Shown: piece after piece, positions 58,134 through 60,759 of the stretch
Position numbering within the stretch: position 1 is the stretch's first letter
Layout: every line of letters starts with the position of its first letter
DNA from: Mycolicibacterium iranicum
GTDB lineage: Bacteria > Actinomycetota > Actinomycetes > Mycobacteriales > Mycobacteriaceae
Direction of reading: 5' to 3'
Assembly: GCF_002101705.1 (NCBI RefSeq)
Contig: NZ_LQPC01000022.1
Coordinates: forward strand, 1-60,759
Length of the DNA: 60,759 nt
Made by a program: the position numbers and the translations under genes
Notes under the pieces: generated by a model
Database searches by the model: none
What the model saw: the letters and a program-made list of their open reading frames with translations, nothing else
What the model was told of the DNA's origin: nothing

Positions 58134-59134
58134 GCCCGATCAGTCAACTCGAGGAGCGCCGGCAACCGACGACAACCCTGGAAGGGTGGCGACGGTTCAT
58201 CGACGCGGACCGGCCTGAATTCACCTTGCTGCCCGAACAAGGCTGGTCTGATCTCGACGACGCTGATCGGATCGCCTACAACGAGGCCAGGGTGGCCCAT
58301 CATTCCGAGCTCGTCGTGGTAACCACCTCGGCGATCCAGAAGATCACCAACGAGGGCCAGCTGCTCACTTTGCTGAATCAACGCGAGATCGGCGCCCGGC
58401 GGGGGCTGATCGTCTCTGGTGGCGCGGCCACCGGAAAGACCACGGCGATCAAACAACTCGGTCGGTTCCACGAACTTCGGATCCGCACCCGCTACTCGGA
58501 CAAAACCCGTATCCCCGTCGTCTACGTGACCGCTCCGCCGAAGGGCTCAGCTCGCAAGCTCGCTATGGAATTCGCCCGCTTCCTGGGGCTTCCACCGGTA
58601 CGACGGATGAACGTCACCGATATCGCCGACGCGGTGTGCCAAGTGCTCATCGACGCGCGTACCGACATCGTGGTCGTCGACGAGATCCATAACCTCAATC
58701 TCGATACCCGCGCCGGAGAAGAGCTTTCCGACCACTTGAAGTACTTCACCGAACACCTCCCTGCGACCTTCGTCTACGCCGGCATCGACGTCGAACGCTC
58801 CGGGGTTTTTACCGGTACCCGCGGCCGCCAACTGGCCGGGCGCTGCGGTGTCATCAACACAGCGGCCTTCCCGTATGGGCAAGAGTGGCGAGCACTGGTC
58901 GCCGCGATGGAGGGAACCCTGCGACTGCACCGACACGAGCCGGGCACGCTCGTGCGCCAGACGAAATACCTGCACCAACGCACCGGCGGAATGATAGGAA
59001 GCCTTGCCCACCTCATCCGCTCGGCAGCCATCCGGGCAATGCTGGACCACACCGAACACATCGACCGTCAGGGCTTGGACAGCGTCCTCATCGACTACGC
59101 AGCTCAGGCCTCAGCCCAACGCAGCGCCGGATAG
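58121..59134 (+). CDS. tnsC: TnsC/TniB-like AAA+ ATPase
   Basis: 337 residues. Walker A is SGGAATGKTT (Lys about 106) and Walker B is IVVVDEIHNL (Asp about 187, Glu 188). It would couple TniQ target choice to the transposase. GTG start with AAGGAGG 7 nt upstream, 13 nt inside tnsB. The sensor and C-terminal region RQTKYLHQRTGGMIGSL follow. Confidence 0.92.
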   Translation: MALVSPISQLEERRQPTTTLEGWRRFIDADRPEFTLLPEQGWSDLDDADRIAYNEARVAHHSELVVVTTSAIQKITNEGQLLTLLNQREIGARRGLIVSGGAATGKTTAIKQLGRFHELRIRTRYSDKTRIPVVYVTAPPKGSARKLAMEFARFLGLPPVRRMNVTDIADAVCQVLIDARTDIVVVDEIHNLNLDTRAGEELSDHLKYFTEHLPATFVYAGIDVERSGVFTGTRGRQLAGRCGVINTAAFPYGQEWRALVAAMEGTLRLHRHEPGTLVRQTKYLHQRTGGMIGSLAHLIRSAAIRAMLDHTEHIDRQGLDSVLIDYAAQASAQRSAG

Positions 59135-59136
59135 CA

Positions 59137-59976
59137 GTGATCAACGACTGGCCCCGACTACCACCACGACCACTTCCGCAGTCAGTCACCGCATTTCGCG
59201 ATGAAACCGTGCACTCCTTCACCACCCGACTCGCCCACGCCAACCGACTCCCGCCCCAAAGCCTGCGCGACTACGCCGCACGCGAAGGCCACTACGTCGA
59301 CCCCGACCGCCTCGCCCGGCTCAGCGGCTACCCACGACATGTCCTCGGCGCCCGACTGCGGGGCCTGACCGCTGATGAACGTGACCTCACCCGCCAGCGG
59401 GCACGGGCCCGCCCACTCTGCCGGTTTTGCTCAGCCAGGCGAGGGGCGACCCAGCCGGTCCATTGCTGGCTGCCCGACCACCTCACCGTCTGCCATCGCC
59501 ACAACCGCTGGATCGGCCCTTCCGCCCAGCGATGGGACGATCAGATATCACTCAAAAACTATCCAGCCGTTGCCCAAGCTGCCAGGGCGCATCATGCCCT
59601 GGCCAAGCGCAACAACCCCGACATCGTTGAGCTAGCGATCAACGACGCATCACGTATAGTTCTGCGGCAGCGACGATTCCGACACAGTGATGATATCGGC
59701 GAGAGCGCGGTTACCGGCATCGCCCTGGGAGGGCGATGGGCCAGCATCTCAACGGTCAACCTGCACATCGCCACCTACGTCGAAACGGTGAAGATGGCCG
59801 CGGTCATCATCGATCGACGGCCCGCATTGTTGAACCGCTCCGGTGATCCCAGCCCCGCCCGCATGGCTCTCCTGGCAGCCGCGAACGCAGTGTTCGGCGC
59901 CGAGCACGAGACAGCGACCGACGCAGCCCTCGACGGCTGGCTGAACAACCAGCAGATTATCCGGGAGTCCCGATGA
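59137..59976 (+). CDS. tniQ: short TniQ-like target-selection protein
   Basis: 279 residues. The TniQ N-terminus is ETVHSFTTRLAHANRL, and a zinc site has CRFC (Cys 95, 98) and CHRH (Cys 119, His 122). It is shorter than Tn7 TnsD (over 500) and about as long as CRISPR-linked TniQ, which suggests it lacks a large DNA-binding C-terminus. GTG start is 2 nt after tnsC. Zinc finger and helices: DNA or adaptor binding. Confidence 0.85.
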   Translation: MINDWPRLPPRPLPQSVTAFRDETVHSFTTRLAHANRLPPQSLRDYAAREGHYVDPDRLARLSGYPRHVLGARLRGLTADERDLTRQRARARPLCRFCSARRGATQPVHCWLPDHLTVCHRHNRWIGPSAQRWDDQISLKNYPAVAQAARAHHALAKRNNPDIVELAINDASRIVLRQRRFRHSDDIGESAVTGIALGGRWASISTVNLHIATYVETVKMAAVIIDRRPALLNRSGDPSPARMALLAAANAVFGAEHETATDAALDGWLNNQQIIRESR

Positions 59977-60597
59977 TCCCGCCGGAAATCCGATGCGTGA
60001 CGTTCGACATCGGCGAGACACTGGTTGATGAGACTCGAATGTGGAGCGAACTCGCCCAACGACTCGGTGACGCCATTGACCTTGAGCAGCGTGCTGGGAG
60101 CCCTGATCGCCACCGGACGACATCACCACGATCTGTGGGAGGTTCTTGGCGTCGATCGACCCACAGTGGGCGTCGACCCCGGCTTCGGAGACTTGTATCC
60201 CGATGCTCTGGAATGCGTCGCCGCGGCGCGTCGAGCAGGGTTGATCGTCGGCGTTGCCGGAAACCAACCAGAAACCGTCGAGCAGATGCTCGCAACAGCC
60301 GGGCTGGAAGCAGACTTCGTGGCATCATCCGCAGCATGGGGTGTAGCCAAGCCAGACCCCGCGTTCTTCGACCGGCTGATCGCCGAAGCGCAGGCTCCCG
60401 CCGAGAGCATCTTGTATGTGGGTGATCGCCTCGACAACGACATACTGCCCGCCCGCGCGATCGGGATGCACACGGCGTTCATCCGCCGCGGACCATGGGG
60501 CCACATTCACGCCCTCAAAGAAGAAGCGGTGCTTGCTGATCTGCGGGTGAACTCGCTGCACGAACTGGCAACACTCTTCGCTTCGGACTGTAGCTGA
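59973..60597 (+). pseudogene. frameshifted HAD-family hydrolase, coupled to tniQ
   Basis: The first ATG overlaps the tniQ stop by 4 nt. MIPPEIRCVTFDIGETLVDETRMW (HAD motif I, DxGxT) is in frame one. After about residue 34 the matching continuation PLTLSSVLGALIATGRHH lies in the next frame and runs to GVAGNQPE (motif II-like), VAKPDPAFF (motif III) and GDRLDND (motif IV). Both parts look complete, so a single shift at about 60063-60070 (sequence error or true mutation) breaks an otherwise intact phosphatase. A role in transposition is unknown; it may be cargo or operon-coupled regulator. Confidence 0.7.
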
Positions 60598-60759
60598 TCG
60601 TGCGCGGAGCGACTTTGACAGCGAAAACCGAAGTCCGCCAAGACGATCATTTCGGACAGGGCGACGTCGACGAATGGGCAGTTAGCCCGGATTTTGCGTG
60701 GTAATTGGTGTGGGTTCGGTGTGATGCCGAGTTGTGTTGTTGGGTAGTGGTTTTCGTGT

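Larger units (their letters stand above)
55208..60759. mobile_element. partial Tn7-like transposon
   Basis: A left end, a four-gene transposition operon (TnsA-, TnsB-, TnsC- and TniQ-like) and a HAD gene are read in one direction. The right end, the target duplicate and any cargo lie past the window. The element sits beside a dead toxin-antitoxin locus, a common place for insertions. Confidence 0.85.

Overview
The window is high-GC actinobacterial DNA that fits a rapidly growing, environmental Mycobacterium (Mycolicibacterium). The main markers are a linked furA-katG pair, an antigen 85 type mycolyltransferase, a RipD-like peptidoglycan-binding protein, a PE-PPE-domain hydrolase, the long-form isocitrate lyase (AceA2), Tpx, mycothiol-type DinB proteins, an F420-type LLM oxidoreductase and many small secreted proteins. 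No rRNA, intact tRNA or CRISPR array was found. All assignments come from reading the translated sequence; no database search was run.

Layout. 1-7.5 kb: a truncated NlpC/P60-like wall protein whose outer end carries an inverted copy of its own coding sequence; a nucleotide-pyrophosphatase-like enzyme; a tightly overlapping signalling operon (receiver-PP2C phosphatase, CHASE3 histidine kinase, stand-alone receiver); an acyltransferase and an SGNH hydrolase. 7.6-14.3 kb: katG with a strong terminator, furA with a leaderless-type promoter, a Dabb protein, a truncated hemoglobin, a glutamine amidotransferase-like protein, a degenerate MenC paralogue and an AraC regulator. 14.4-20 kb: aceA2 and a three-gene operon (GTP cyclohydrolase II-like, DUF1688, uracil phosphoribosyltransferase) that matches the URC route of uracil catabolism. 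20-34.4 kb: TenA, DUF899, Tpx, RipD, the PE-PPE hydrolase, CPBP, DUF218 and MOSC proteins, a hydrolase, an acyl-CoA synthetase-like enzyme, small enzymes, and antigen 85. 34.5-50.9 kb: NDH-2, an S4 RNA-binding protein, a Tat lipoprotein esterase, an EamA exporter, an FKBP lipoprotein, assorted oxidoreductases, a TetR regulator with two clear operators, and a lycopene cyclase. 51-54 kb: a lower-GC Tat/lipoprotein amidohydrolase, a WYL regulator and a mycothiol-type protein.

54.2-60.8 kb is an accessory region. A decayed mazEF-type toxin-antitoxin pair is followed by the left end of a Tn7-like transposon. The end starts with TGT and carries three repeats that look like TnsB sites. Its operon is tnsA-tnsB-tnsC-tniQ, and the genes overlap or nearly touch. 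A HAD phosphatase gene overlaps the end of tniQ by 4 nt but is frameshifted. The right end, the cargo and any further target selector lie beyond the window.

The most notable items are this Tn7-like element with its coupled HAD gene, the predicted uracil-catabolism operon, the MenC-like probable pseudoenzyme, a truncated hemoglobin lacking the B10 tyrosine, the paired TetR palindromes, and the inverted repeat at the left edge, which may be an assembly artefact.
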